The notes: a model not told the origin generated them from the letters alone. A DNA stretch of 64,000 nt from Sinohyriopsis cumingii (GCA_028554795.2 JAPYKE020000037.1:3164501-3228500); one strand, 5' to 3'; shown: positions 27,375 through 41,085, counted from the stretch's first letter. Program-made: numbers and translations.

Positions 27375-28037
27375 ATGGATATAATTGATTTCTCAGCGAC
27401 AAGAAAAAGAGAACCTGTCAAGCACCATCCTGCGTTACCAAATTCAATTAGAATGATAATAATAGGACCATCTGGAAGTGGAAAGACACAGTTGTTACTC
27501 AATCTTATAATGAGATGGTTAAGGTGGGATAAATTGTATTTGGTAGCCCCGTCAGTTGATGATCAACGATGTTATAATGTACTTAAGGATTTTAATGAAA
27601 ACGCGCAAATAGATAAAGATAACGATGTTATCGAGTTTATAACCGATATTGATGAAGCACCATCAGTTGATTCCATAGACGGATTTATTAATAATTTAGT
27701 TGTATACGATGATGTAATGCTGGACAAACAATCAAATCCAGCTAGGATTTTTTCCCGTGGTAGACATAAAAACACCGATGTCATTTATGTTACTCAACGA
27801 TACACACAAATACCAAAAGTGATCAGAGATAACTGTAATATTTTAGTTGTGTTTAATGGAGTTGATACACATACGTTGCGAAATATTCATCAAACCTGGT
27901 GCAGCGGTGAAATGGATATAATTAAATTCAGAAACTTCTTTTCACGAGCGCAAGCTACTCCACATGGATTTATAACAATAAATTTGCACGATCCTAGAAC
28001 AAGATATCGTATTGGACTTGATAAAATATTTGGATAA
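27375..28037 (+). CDS. Packaging ATPase (A32/FtsK-HerA type)
   Basis: This intact frame runs 27357-28037. I choose ATG 27375 (MDIIDFSATRKREPVKHHPA) because the second copy starts at the matching codon. Walker A is IIIGPSGSGKTQLLLNL (about residues 27-43), Walker B is NNLVVYDDV, and a sensor-like VIYVTQRYTQIPKVIRDNCN follows. The C-terminus has FITINLHDPRTRYRIG. In Mavericks and NCLDV-type viruses this ATPase pumps DNA into capsids. It lies next to the right TIR, its stop only 7 bases away. It is divergent from the PLA2-like gene, with starts 17 bases apart. It is one of the few undamaged genes of the element. Confidence 0.88.
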   Translation: MDIIDFSATRKREPVKHHPALPNSIRMIIIGPSGSGKTQLLLNLIMRWLRWDKLYLVAPSVDDQRCYNVLKDFNENAQIDKDNDVIEFITDIDEAPSVDSIDGFINNLVVYDDVMLDKQSNPARIFSRGRHKNTDVIYVTQRYTQIPKVIRDNCNILVVFNGVDTHTLRNIHQTWCSGEMDIIKFRNFFSRAQATPHGFITINLHDPRTRYRIGLDKIFG

Positions 28038-28041
28038 ATTA

Positions 28042-28288
28042 ATAGCAGCAGAGGAGGCGATAACCTCAAGTTGGTTCGTTTTTTTGTAATAGTAATTTTA
28101 ATTTCACGAGTTTTCAGATCAGGAAAGCAATTTACGAAAATAAATCGTCTAACTAACCGGAGAATCCTCAATTTGTATAGACAATCATTTATTTCAAGCA
28201 AATATTCAGCTCGAAATATTTTTAGTTAGAAGCCTTATTTCGGCTTTTGGACGCTTCCAAAGTCGGTCTGTTCGCCTCCTCTGCTGCT
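28042..28288. repeat. Right terminal inverted repeat of the Maverick
   Basis: Reverse complement of 11670-11914, with small indels. The outer tip is CGCCTCCTCTGCTGCT, followed by TGCTG (28289-28293), the target-site duplicate. The inner tip, AGCAGCAGAGGAGGCGA (28044), is an inverted copy of the outer tip. Confidence 0.93.
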
Positions 28289-28293
28289 TGCTG

Positions 28294-30380
28294 TGTTAAG
28301 GTTTGAATCTATGTACCAACATATGTCATGCAACCCTCCAAGGCAACGATCTTGATACGATCCCCATTTAAAGTTTTTGCGTCACTGAGGAGATATGAAT
28401 CGGAAACAACTGCAATGTTTGCACAGCTGAATCCTGGAGCATTTCAAGCATTAAACCCCAAATCAGGTTCTCCTCCTCTGTCCCATAATAAAACAGTCAC
28501 TGGGAGAGAAGATTTATGAGAATTTACAGTGACTAAAAGCTAGAAGCTTCCTTCATTCTAATATTATTTCATAAGAAATTACAGTTAAACCCATTTTCTG
28601 TGGCTCCAGCCATTGCGAGAGCTCGAGATGGCCATCGTTTTGGCAGCCATGTGCGTGCCAACCCGAAAGTGCGTTCACATTCTAAATTAAGCTCAATGCT
28701 CTGATTGACAACAGTGTATCCCACAGGGATGTAAAACTGAGGGTAAAAAAAAACCTTGGTGTCAGAACCGGGGTCAAATAAAAAATGTGGGGGGTCAATA
28801 TTATACTGACAAATTTTCATCCAACTCGTACTTTTTCAACTTGAGAAAGAATATTGCAACGTGCACAACATACTCTCTCTCTCTCTCTCTCTCTCTCTAA
28901 ACATACAACTAAACCAACACACACAATTAACAAACAAATGCATTGTCCATTCAAAGAATAATTTTATTAGTTCATTTTTCTTTTAAAATCGTATTTTTAA
29001 CAGTCTCCTTATAATCTTTTTGAAGCAATATTATAGACCAACATATTACATACAAGCCAATACAAAAAGCCTAATAAATATTTTTAACCGAATGGCAGTC
29101 AATTTACTACCTGTCATAAAATGTGTACTCTCATCGGTCTCATTGTACTTCGTCATAGAACAAATTTATCCAAAAATCAAGGAGGCTAATGATTCATCTT
29201 GTTTCTAATAAGTTACACTTGAACTTTAAGGTCTTTCTTTTATTGCAGCAAAGTTAAAAACCAACAAAATATGCAATGACCCCCTGACTGTGTAATCCAA
29301 ATAAACGCATTTGTCTCAGCAAGTTTACTGATTTCTTTGTCGTGAAAGAATGTTTTGGCTTATAATGTGTTCTCCAGATATCTCGTGGCGAACGAGGGCA
29401 GATTTGTTAAAATTCTTAAACCCTGTCACGAAAGGATTACTCACTTCTGCTGTCTTCGCAATCACGCTATCAGAAGTCACACCGGTAATCCTAATGAATG
29501 TGCCGTATTCCAGTCAATGGAATTACTTTCAACATTTTTCATTAAAGTTAGATCCACAGTTACTCTTTTGTGTTCTGCTTCTTTCACTTTCTTCGCTAAT
29601 GATTTTTAGTGCACGACGTTTTAATCTGGAGATCACTTTCTAGTGCAACAAGCATTGAGGTTAAACATCAAGATGACATCTTGCTGAGCTCAATGGAAAT
29701 CGCGTGAGAGCTCGCCAGATTAGGGGAAACTACTCCGTCATAACATTGCCTATGCTAGTCTGGTTCCTTATTTGTTATGTTCCCTGCGTTCTACTCCGCT
29801 ATACGAATAGAGGAGCCCAACACAGGGAGTAAACAAAGCGGGGAACCAGTCAAAGCTCGAAGTATACACGATGCCACCCTTCGTCCAATGCATTGGATAT
29901 TAAATAAATCCTGATTGCATTATGCGAATCCCTTGCGTCAAATAAACGCACGGCAACAAAATGTGTGCGTCAATTTTCTTCAGCGTGCGTCCCTGACGCA
30001 CAAATGTGCGTAAAGGGAAACACTGTTGATAGAATACGTTCATTTGATTGGAATGTCCCTCCCTATCTAACATCAAACGTATCGACTAAACCCTAACCTT
30101 GAGATGAACGTTAATAATCTTACTAAACAAATATACCAGTTACGGTCCTTAAATATCATTTAAAATATTTGGAGACGTAACGATAGCTTATCGCACTGTA
30201 ATTACTGGCATGTGACTTGCAAAGTGAACTTGATTAGTGATGTTAATTGAGTTATCTTGTTTAAATATAAAATCCAAGTATTGCCATCATCAGCTTGACG
30301 ATTGATTACGTAGGGACATACTGCCAAAAGTGTAAGCGTAGTAAAGGAGAGGACATGAGAGTTGATAAATAGGGTGGATT
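28294..30380. other. Non-coding stretch with (CT)n
   Basis: A CT dinucleotide run lies at about 28871-28898. No recognisable gene is present. The frames at 29350-29643 overlap one another in two phases and show no known domain. Confidence 0.4.
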
Positions 30381-33300
30381 CACTGGAATTCGAAAACCAC
30401 CAATTGCGAGAAAACTTACAAAAAAAAAGAGGGAAAATGATAAAATGAGGAGTGACATGAAAGATTCTGACAGGAGATCGAAGCAAGCAAGTGCGGTTTC
30501 TAACCAAATCGAACAATATTCAAGGAAGCTGAACGTTAAAGTTTTAGGGCTGGAGGAGGAGGAAATGAAAGTCTGAGAGAGAGAGAATTCCGAAATTAGT
30601 GAAGAAAGTCACAAAGATTAATTTGGACAACAGGGACATAGTGGATGTGCATAGGATCCCAGGCCGACAGGGACAACCAATGCCAGTGATTGTCAAATTT
30701 TGGAGTCTGGATTGTAAACGTCCAATTATCAAGAAGCAGAAGGATTTTAAACAGTACAAAGGAATTAGACTGGTAGAGGATGTGACCAGGATGAATACTG
30801 AACTTATCAATAAATTATCCAGGCATCAGGAAATTGACAGTGCGTGATACTTTAATGGATCTGTGTATGGTTAAACCAAATCAGAAAAAATGATACAATT
30901 AGACGTCTATGATGAAATTGATGAGAAAATTAGAATATAAGTGTAATATGCAGCTCTATGAACTTATGAATTTGACAAAATAGGTATTTGAACTTTCGTT
31001 TTGATGCTCCTTTTTCTACTAATTTGTTTTAATATTTTTATAAAGACACTTCTTTCTCTCACCAGTTTTGTCATTAATTAATAGATTTATTTATTCGCTC
31101 TTCCGTTGTGCCTTATCTTACCCTAATCAATTACTCACTAGTTCCTAAATTATCTTTCACTCATATGTATTCATATACACATTCATTTACTCAGTCGTTT
31201 ACTCACCTTTATTCAACACTACTCTTCCACGTTCAATTTGTCAGTCTCCCATTCTTGTTCATTCATTCAATCACCCACCATTTCCATGTATGCTCTCATT
31301 CATACTTTTTTCTTCCCTTTTACCCCTTCTTACATTTATTGATTTGTAATTTATACTCGTATTAATCTTGCCTATTGGTTTACAAAACTGACTTACCACC
31401 AGAACGGTCTGTCAGAGGTGCATAAGCAATTGGAGTTGCTTCACTTGTTGTCTATAGTATACTGTATCAATGTTAACTGCAGCCTAATCTACAGCGTGTA
31501 CTGTAACACCATGGATGATTTTATTATAGTTTTTTGTGTTATGTTGGAGTGTGAGTGTGAAAGCCATGCATATTATAAACTCAAGGTGATACTTACTTCA
31601 TACATTCCTGTACAAGAACAGGAAAAAATTTTGCTGTTTTCATGGATAATAACATAAAAATTATATCTATAAATATTAGAGGCCTGCAAGGTTCAGTCTT
31701 TAAACGAAGAGACATTTTCCACTGGGTAACACAAAAGAATGTATCTGTAGTATGCTTGCTAGAAACTCATAGTACAAAGAACGATGAAATATATTGGGCA
31801 GCTGAACGGGGATACAAATGTATATTTAGCCACTGCTCTAGTAATAGTGATGGGGTTGCAATGTTTTTAGACATACTTTTGAATTTATAATTCATTAAGA
31901 AAGATGTGACAGTCAAGGGAGATTTATTATTTTAGATATTACAATTAATGGCAACAGAATAACCCTCTTGAATTTGTATTGTTATAATGATGGTAATCCT
32001 AGCTTTTCTAGAAAGTTCCATCAATAACCAGTGATAATCAAAAAGGATATATGAAGTTAGATTCATTGAAGAAAATACCAGGCTACTATACGATATCATG
32101 GACCAACTTGAGAATGAAAACAGATATGGTTTATTATTCTTACTAGACTCTGAAAAAGCCTTTGACTCAATTAACTGGATATTTGTGGAAGAAGCTTTAC
32201 AATATTTTAACTTTGGTGATTCCGTTTGTAAGTGGTTTAAACTGTTTTGTAATGACTCTAAAAGTTGTGTTATAAATAATGAGCATATGTCATCTTTTTT
32301 AGAATTGAAAGAGGATGTCGTCAAGGAGATCCCCTTGCACCTTATTTGTTTATCATTGGGGTTGAGATTTTAACTATAATTTTAAAGCAAAATGTGGATG
32401 TTCGGGGACTAATCTTTGACGCCAGTGAATATAAATTGGGTCAGTATGCCGGTGAAGCTTTTATTCGTTTTGATGGATCTTTAGTCTCTCTTTAAGCAAC
32501 TATGAACATCTTGCAAGGTTTGTTTTCTATTATCTGAACTTAAATGTAACATACCAAAAAACAAAAGCTATTTGGATGGAAACAGGAAATCTTCTAATGA
32601 AAGAATATGTTCCGAAATGGGCCAATTTGGTCCTCTTCTAACTTTACACTCCTTGGCAAGATTTTTCTCCAGATTTATTACAAATGGTGGAAATTAGTTA
32701 TATAGGAAGAAACTAACAAAGGCAAAACGAATACAGACAATCTGGGGTCAAAGACATCTGTTAATAGTTAGTAAAGCAATTGTTGTAAAAACTCTTGTTC
32801 TGCCCATATTCATACATCTTTTCAGCACTTCCAAATCCACCAGCAAAAGTTGAAGCAGAACTAAAACACATTATATAAATTTGTATGGGGTGGTAAAGTA
32901 AAGAGAATAAAACGTGATATACTAGTTTCCCCAGAAAACGAGGGAGGACTAAATATGACACACATATTTTCATTCATTAGGTATATTAAGATAAGATGGG
33001 TAAAAAGATTGCTAGAAAATGAAAACGAAACGTGGCAGAACTTAGTCAATACAACTATACTCAGAAATAAAAAGGATATTTGGAATTGAGGGAGAAGGAA
33101 ATTAGAAGAATTTAGTAAGCTCATTAAAAACAGTTTTTGGAGATATGTAATTTTGGCAGTATCTAATTGAAAAGAGGAACCGCAAAGTCCTAACTAGTAT
33201 CTATCCATGAGTATTTAAATTTTGTCCCCACTAAAATGTTCTCTCAACAAAAATCCTGGACAGATGCCGGTTTTGAAATTCTGAATGATCTAGTAGATGT

Positions 33301-33890
33301 TCACGGTAATTTAATACCTTTTGAAATAATAAAACAAAAAACTAGAAGCGATGGTTTCTTGAAATACTTCTCCTTAATATCCAAAATTCCAAAGCATGGA
33401 AAGACTCCATTAAAAAAAAAACATTTAGTACATAATAATTTTGATAAGCAGGAGGATAAAATAATGAACGTGCAAAAACAAAATTCACTCAAGTTTGTTT
33501 ACAAAGATCTTTTTTTTTAAAAACAAAAAGCTAAAAGGCAACAAACTGCTAAGCAAGAACCTTGGATGCAAGCATTTAATAAAATAATAAGTAGTGAGGA
33601 GTGGTCTGAGATTTATAGCCGGGCGGAATGCTGTACTAAGGATACCAAGTTGATCTCTTTTAACTTTAAATTAATCCATAGAATAATCGCCACTAATGAT
33701 TTTCTTAAAAGAATTAACATATTTGATGACAACAAATGTACTTTCTGTAAGAGTGAAAATGAAAATATTGAGCATCTCTTTTATGATTTCAAAATTACTT
33801 CACAGTTTTGGTACCGTTTTATTGAAGTTTTTGCACTTTTTTGCCCAAATATTGTACATTTGTCCAAAAATGAACATTCTTAGGAAGTGA
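30380..33890 (+). mobile_element. Decayed Tx1/L1-type LINE
   Basis: The pieces come in order. 30480-30847 is an ORF1-like coiled coil plus RRM-type region (VDVHRIPGRQGQPMPVIVKF). 31642-31890 is an apurinic-like endonuclease start (IKIISINIRGLQGSVFKRRD, then SVVCLLETHS). 32098-32373 is reverse transcriptase motif A (FLLDSEKAFDSINW) and, in a shifted frame, a G-x-RQGDPLAPYLF-like block. 33236-33883 is the C-terminal part with a zinc knuckle (CTFCKSENENIEHLF). Most of the endonuclease and the catalytic YxDD region are missing or unreadable, so it is dead. The Tx1/L1 assignment follows from ORF1 type and the C-terminal zinc motif. Confidence 0.8.
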
Positions 33891-36800
33891 ACAACTGGAC
33901 AGTTTGTGTATTTTCCTGCTTTTTTTGGCAAAATATTACAATTATACTTGCTGATTCAATATGAAAAATCCTTCTATCTTTGCCTTTAAGCAAATTGTTG
34001 CAATGCTTAAGAACATTGAAAAATACACTGCTAAGGTAAATAAAAAAGAGGACCAATTTCTTCAAAAATGGACCTCAATAATGAACATGTAACTTGTGTC
34101 TTATTTGATGGTAAACAGGAACAAAATACTGTAATATCACAAAGTCCATATCACCTAGATTGTGTGCCATATGCATGTGTGTATGCGCGTGTGTGTGTGT
34201 GTGTGTTTTCTTTCTCTATAGATTATATTTATTATCCCTAGATTATCTGACATCCAGAAATGTTTTATTGTAAGGGGACCATGTGATGGTTCCCCGACCC
34301 AGTGGTCAACCTATTACGGTTAATAATAAAAGGGACATCCTGCCTGAAATTCTTAACAAAGGTACTGTATTGGAATTATAAATAAATGTCATTTTAATGA
34401 AAATCAGGAACTATAAGAGAGCACAATTTCCATTTTATTCTACTTTTCTAATATAAAATGTATCCCGATAATTAACGTCGTTCAATGTGTCTATTATTTG
34501 TCCATTTAGACCCAGTTTTATCAAAACTATCACACTATACGATTCAATGCCTGCATGATGTAACTCTTGATTCGCAGGTGACACAAACGGTCCTTCATAA
34601 CAGTTGTTGGTCTGTGTTTGTAGATGCATATAAGGTGTTTATCCATTCTTTTTTAAATAAAATAAATACATCGATACAATTCGCCATTGATGTGAGAAAC
34701 AGTATACTTTAAATAACTGTACGCAACAAAAACCTTGTAATTTAAAAAAAAAAACGAAACTTAACAAAGACTGCCTCCTCATATCCCGTGTTTGTAAATA
34801 GTTTGTAAAACTCACAAGAATGTTCAAATAACTGTACTTTCATTCTTATGTAGACTTTATAAATTAATATTGTATTCTTCGAGTGTTATGAGACCTCTAC
34901 GTGATTTTTTTTCACCCCTAGTTTATTTTCGTAGATTAACGGGACGAAATCGTGGTTTTGTTGGATATCCTGGTCTATTGTGGCATAGTAGTATTTGAAC
35001 ACCCCTTCAGGCATCTTGCTTTCTGTGTAAGAATAACTTTTTCAATTCGCTCATCATATGTTGTTCTCTACTTCCTCCGTTATATTATCTAGTTTTCGTT
35101 AAGTTATTGTCATCAGCTAACTTGAATATTCATCTTTCTCATTCCATTTCAGTTTTCTTTTCCATTCCTAGTTTTCTGTTCCATGCAAATTTAATAGCTT
35201 TGTTCTGGATAATGCATTTAATCTATTTCCTTTTTACATCTTAATTGTTATTACATTATCTCATATTGTGTGCTTGTATTCTTCAGTCAATAGAAAAACA
35301 TTATTTTATTCAAAGCATCATTGACCACGTTTAGCATTAAAATGCTCAAAGTTAAATGTAGCTTGACCTCAGCAAATTGATGGTATAATTTTGCTTTCAT
35401 AGACACCTTTTCTTAGTCTGTTTGAAACAAGAAAATAATAAAGTGTACATAAAATGGGAGACAATTGGTTGGAATGTCACATAATTATCTTCTCTTCGGA
35501 GATGTGCATTAGGCTATATGTCGATAGCAGTATATTTTTTTCTGGAACTTTACTTGTATTTGGGCTCACTTTACCCGCAGATGTATCCAATACTTTGTTA
35601 AGAGGTATGGTTCTTATTGTGATTTCTTTGGTTTTATTTATGATCCTGATAAAATAGATCCCGTACATATATTGACAAGTTTTGAATTGAAAATCTGAAC
35701 AGCACGCCAGGAATGGCACCAATCGTCCAGTTTGTAATTCACTTAGTATGGATTTAACCGCTATTGTCTATTTAAAACAAGGATATACGTTAAATTTCAA
35801 ATAAGATGAGTTATAATTCAACTTGATTTTGACAGAAAATGTCTTTATGTATTTTTAAGCGAGACAAGTATCTTTAAATGTGAATATTACTTTCTCAGAT
35901 TTGAGGATAATACAAAACATGTTTTTCATCTCTCGTCATTAACATCTAACGTCAAGCCAAATTGTTTATTAAGTTTATACATGTGTTGAATGCGAACATT
36001 ATATTTTTAGTAAAATTTCTTGTAATCGATTCTCGAAATTTACATCTGTTTGAACTAGTTGCAAATATTTGTAACCAATGTTACACCTGGATCGGAGCAG
36101 AGAAGTCACTGTAGCGTTAACACTATAAGGATACACATAATAAACGGGTGTTACTAAGTCATTTAATTATCTGGACTTACCCTATCAGGGTCAGTGTTGG
36201 CATGGCAGAAGACATAAAAATATGACTGTGTTTTTTAAATGTGTTTGTGGAACATCTTACTTCGAAAAGTAATCGGACTAGCATTGGCGTTATTGAATCG
36301 TTTAGAGAAAAGGGAAATTTCTCTAAATTTGATTACTGTGCGTCTATTTATGTTAGCTACGAATGTATGCAGTTTCATTGACCCGGACATTATGAAAGAT
36401 TAGACATAATAAGGGACACATGAATTTAGAGTCCATTCCTTTCGTGGTTCCACGATGATTTGGAGATGTTCCATGGCAAATTATTTTTTTTTTAAAATCT
36501 ACACGATGATCATGACAGGTTGTGACTGATTATTTTTTATTTTTTTAATTTATTTAATTTTCTGACCCTTATGCCTATTCTGATGCTTTGAAACAGAAAA
36601 TTCGATTCAATTTTATATTCGTTTAACTTTAATTAGCAACTTATTACATAAATGCTGAATGCCAATTAAGTTTTTGTCGAATTGATTTGGTGTCTTACTC
36701 AATATTATTCCATCTTTTCTATCTTTAAAGTCAGTGTTTATGCACATTTTGCGATATAAGTTAAACAATCATTACATTTCATTAGAGTTTTTTTTTCACA

Positions 36801-37767
36801 GAATGAGATTAACACTCATGAAACATTTCTTTTGGTACTTGTTATTATTAATAATAATCTCGAATGTTGAGGAGGCAAATACAACATTAATGTTCGATTT
36901 CAGAAACATTCTCTGGTACAGATTGTCCTCATTGCTGCAGGAGTCAAGTAAAGATCACAGACACATCAGTATTACAATGTTATAGCTCAGATGGTTGTGC
37001 TGAACTGAAACACATTTTAGTAGTCACACATTCTGAGCAAAGAGGATATTTACGATATGATTTCAGCATTTCCAAGGATATTACGTTCCCGCCATGGCTT
37101 TATACAAGCCGACTCTGCCTTAGGAAACCATGCAAGTGTCAAGTTTGCAACAGGATGTCTTTACTTATGTTACAAATGGGTTAATAATTAAAATAATATA
37201 GGGCAGCTTTAACACATTTGGTGTTGGCATATTTTTCGGATTTCAAGACGTGTTCAAAGTAGGAGAGATGGGTTAGTTCAGCAAACCTCAGGCCCAAAAC
37301 ATATCTGACTGCTAATACTAACATACAAATATTTTGCAACTGATTATGATTGTTTATAATACTATCAATTCAGACTGAGCGTAGCAGCAACGGCTACCTC
37401 TAATGCATACAAACATCTGCTGTAGACCTCGGGTTTTCAAAGCAGAATGTATTCTTAATAATCTCACTATCTGCATCTTATTGTCAGAACGTTTTGCTAT
37501 AATTTTTTATCTGAGGCATGAATCTGATTACCGTATTAGAATCCGAAATACATGAAGAAAAAGCATCACCAAGACATAAAAAAATATGTCCTATTCTACC
37601 GTAGATGCACTATAACTTACGTTGCGCACTTTATTTGCTATACGAAATTAGCTTTTGGTATCATTGTAATAGAGATGAGCGCTACGGACAATCTGAATTG
37701 GTAACAGCATCTTTTAGGAGTGTCCAGCAGAAAATGGAAAGGAACGCACTTTTGAGAAAGGATATTT
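33891..37767. other. Non-coding stretch
   Basis: A short (GT)n tract occurs at about 34176-34205. No gene, RNA or repeat family is recognised. Short frames (35454-35657, 36734-36985) have hydrophobic composition only. Confidence 0.4.
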
Positions 37768-38600
37768 CCCAAACTAGACGATAGAATTGTTTCGTGTCAC
37801 AAGATAGGTGCATTGATGTGACTCGTTTGTTTGTGGATTGGAAGAACTGAACGGAGAAGTGTAAAAAGTAACCTAGTTACAAGAGTGACCAACAAGGTCG
37901 ACGACGTGTATAGTATATACAAAGTCATCTCGGCCAGAGAACACGCGAAAAAACTGGGTAAACCTTAAAATAAATAAGTCAAAGCCCGATGGAAAGGATA
38001 TCTACTAAGTTTCAATCTTTTGGATTGCAGTATCGCTGCTCATTGACTATAAAAAGAAACTGAATTCATGAACTGGTATTTAAATAGGCAACTTCATCCA
38101 CATCACCACTCCAGGAGTTATAATACTACGACAACAGTAAGTGTCGTGTGAAGGAAATGTCTCTACAATCAAATTGAAATTTTTATATTAGATTTTCCTG
38201 GTGTGTTGTGTGATTGTAACAGCTATGGCAACTTGAGTTTACAATGACAGACAAGCAATGTGGACTAGGAGTTTTATGCTTTTCACAGCCCTCCTTGATG
38301 TATACCTGTAGTAACAACAGCAATGACAAAATGGCAGTATCAGGATAGGCAAAGTCACTTGAGATTCGGAAGCCATAGTTTCGCCTCGTTGAGTCAAGTA
38401 ATAATGAAATATCAATACACAAGTTTATTTGACCTTACCCAGTGACAGTTCTCTGCATGTACTTTTTCAACAACACGTTGTGTTCTTACATGGCACAATT
38501 TTCTAAATCAATAAAAATGTATCACGAAATCATTTGGTATGTGGCTTTGGCAGACATTACTCACCTCACTCAAGTTGCATTCTGTGCCGGGGATCAAACC
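37768..38600 (+). mobile_element. Fossil copy of the left part of element A
   Basis: The nucleotide sequence follows 16-905 of the window through many substitutions and indels. CTAGACGATAGAATTGTTTC (37773) matches CTGGACGACCGAATTGTTTC (17). GTCGACGACGTGTATAGTAT (37897) follows the chromodomain start. TTGACTATAAAAAGAAACTG (38044) matches 291-309. CTTACCCAGTGACAGTTCTC (38435) and CAACACGTTGTGTTCTTACA (38469) match the penton gene start. All frames are broken. Order and spacing are preserved (656 against 741 bases between first and last anchors). Confidence 0.85.
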
Positions 38601-39715
38601 ACCTCTGTCTTGGAAACTCTTGCTCAAATACGATCCTCGCTTTTTTAATAAAAAAAACGTTGGCAGTCGATTCCCAATTGTATGTGTATTACATTAAAAT
38701 TCCTGCATGATATTATTTTAATGCACAGCATCTCGTCGATAGGATTTTGACGATCTTTAAAACTTGATTTGGCATGCACTTGAAGACATCAACATATGTA
38801 TACTGATCGAAAACACTCTCATCGTCCTTAAATTGATTTTTCAAACAGCAAAGTTCGAAAGCGTGTTTGCTGTTCTGGGTGAAAACACAGACCTTACACA
38901 TACCAAAGATATCTACAACAACAACATCTACAACAACAAGAAATTCTTAAAGTATTGTCAATATCCCAAGGACTTGAACGAATAATTTAAATCGGCTCAA
39001 TTGCTGGGAGTCATTTATATTCACGTTAAAGTGGATTCTGCAGTAATTGCTTACGATAAATGAGGATGGAAACGGGATAATTCTCGACGGAATATCATAT
39101 AGACAAAGAAACATAACGAAATATTGATATTCGGAACAAAAATAACACAATGCATCAATGAAAAGTGAAGATACTTTTATAAAAACAGTGAAGCAAACAA
39201 ATTCCATTCCAAGGTGTATCATCTCAATGTTGCTGTCATGGTAACGGGTTAGTTCGTTGCCAGGGTATTGCGGTTCATTGATTTTGGATAATACCTCAAA
39301 GAAAGGATATTTACATATCATTTTGTAATTGTTTGCGTTTCATTAAACGCATAGTACATGATAAAGCAATGTTATTCAGAGTGAATACAAGAGCAAGTGC
39401 TCCATTCATATGAATTCATATTGGTACATTCCATCAAAGGTCAGTTTAACTCCCTCTCCCTCCCTCCCTCTCTCTCTCTCTCTCTCTCGGTCTGTCAGTC
39501 TGTCTGCCTGTCTCTCTCTCTCTCTCTCTCTTGTACTAACAGCAGCAGTTAGAAATCACTAGTTTAACGTTTTCAATCATATTAGTAGGGTCGAAAAATT
39601 AGCATATATAGTACAGATGTTTATAAACAGCTGTCATAAAATGAGAAGTCTCATTCTAACATTTATATGGCCGTTGATAAAGTAATAATAAAATTACAAA
39701 ACTGTCACGGACTTC
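38601..39715. other. Non-coding stretch with CT-rich microsatellite
   Basis: A (CT)n/(TCTG) tract lies at about 39452-39531. No supported gene. Confidence 0.5.
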
Positions 39716-40992
39716 AGCGACTGACATCAAGTTGGTTACTTATTCCTTAGTCCTTATTCCCGATTGAATAAGGAATAAGTAACCATCTACTTATTCCCGA
39801 TTCAGCTATTTTTACATACATATTTGGTTACAGATTCCTTATTCACATTTAGTTGGGTATACATTCTTTATTCACAGTTCCATAAGAAATAGGTTATAAC
39901 TAACTTATTGAAGATTAGAAGCCCTTCAGGGCATGCATTGGTGTTATTCGAATCCAGCTAGAGTGTTTTTTAGTGCCAGCTATAAGAAGCTGACTAGAGA
40001 CAAATCACATACTATGTGGAGGAAGGAGTTAGGATATTGGTAATTAGTAATTTGAAATAGGATTAATTATTTGTCTAAGATGTTGGGGTCGCGTCCTGTT
40101 TTGCATGGCGCTAAATATTAGTATTTTAAATGTTTTCGAAAAGCTTACTAATGACTCAAGCAAACGTGAAACCACAAAACAAACCTACAAGTTTGAAATT
40201 GGAGATTTCTCTTATGTGGTCATAATGTGCTTAGAGAAGAATTATTTCAAGTATCTACGGATTTAGGAAGCCCTCAGTTGACATCGAATGTTGTCTTGAA
40301 GTCATTGGAACTGGGTAAACAAGCATACAGGTAGGTGTATGAAACACGCTCAGTGTGAGTCAAATCTAATAATACTTAGTGCGAATTAAACCCGTACCTA
40401 AACGATTTTGATTATAACTTCTGATGGACAGTTTCTATTCAGGAATCTGTTCCAACATAAGCCAAAGTCATTGTAAGAATTTGTTTAACCGATTTCCAGA
40501 AACTGGGGCTACATAAGGGGGGGGGGCAGCAAATACGGCAATAAGATAAAATCTTACTTATACAGGTGGGCCGATACGTTTCCTTTTTATAGAGTTTTGG
40601 CATGGGCTTTTCAATGACATTTTACTCTAGCGGATAGTGTCGAGCCAGATGAATCTCATCGCGCGGAATCAGTGAAAAGAGGGGCAACCTTTGGGCACCG
40701 GGTATGAAAACGACGCACAATTTGGATCGATTTAATAAATTGTTATTATTGAACCCCTAACTAGAATATATCGATTTTAACGCCTCTCTGATAATATCTA
40801 GTTAGGGATCTCTTCCAACTGTATGAAAAGTTTAAAGAAAATTCGTCCACCCGATTTCTTGGAATCCCGAGATTAATCTATGATAGTTGTAACAAAGTCC
40901 ATTAGCAGATTACCTCTTCAGTCCATATCTGGTTCCTACAGCTCACCACTAAAACAATCTTGGCATTTATTATTGTATGATATCTTCTAAAC

Positions 40993-41085
<93 letters not shown>

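Larger units (their letters stand above)
11670..28288 (+). mobile_element. Maverick/Polinton element, complete, 16.6 kb
   Basis: Inverted terminal repeats of about 245 bp bound the element (11670-11914 and 28042-28288), and both sides carry the direct flank TGCTG (11665-11669 and 28289-28293), a 5-bp target-site duplication. Inside are the diagnostic genes: retroviral-type integrase, family-B DNA polymerase, adenain-like protease, A32/FtsK-type packaging ATPase, and MCP-like and penton-like capsid proteins. There is also a fibre, a PLA2-like protein and HNH nucleases. In this family the integrase inserts the element, the polymerase copies it from protein-primed ends and the capsid genes can make particles. 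Most genes have one to four inactivating breaks, so this copy is defective though structurally whole. TA tracts and SINE-like sequence at 20.2-21.3 kb look like later inserts. Confidence 0.93.

Noticed and set aside
29350-29643. Two overlapping frames of 84-97 codons
   Set aside because: Hydrophobic composition without motif, and open in two phases at once, as expected by chance in this base composition.
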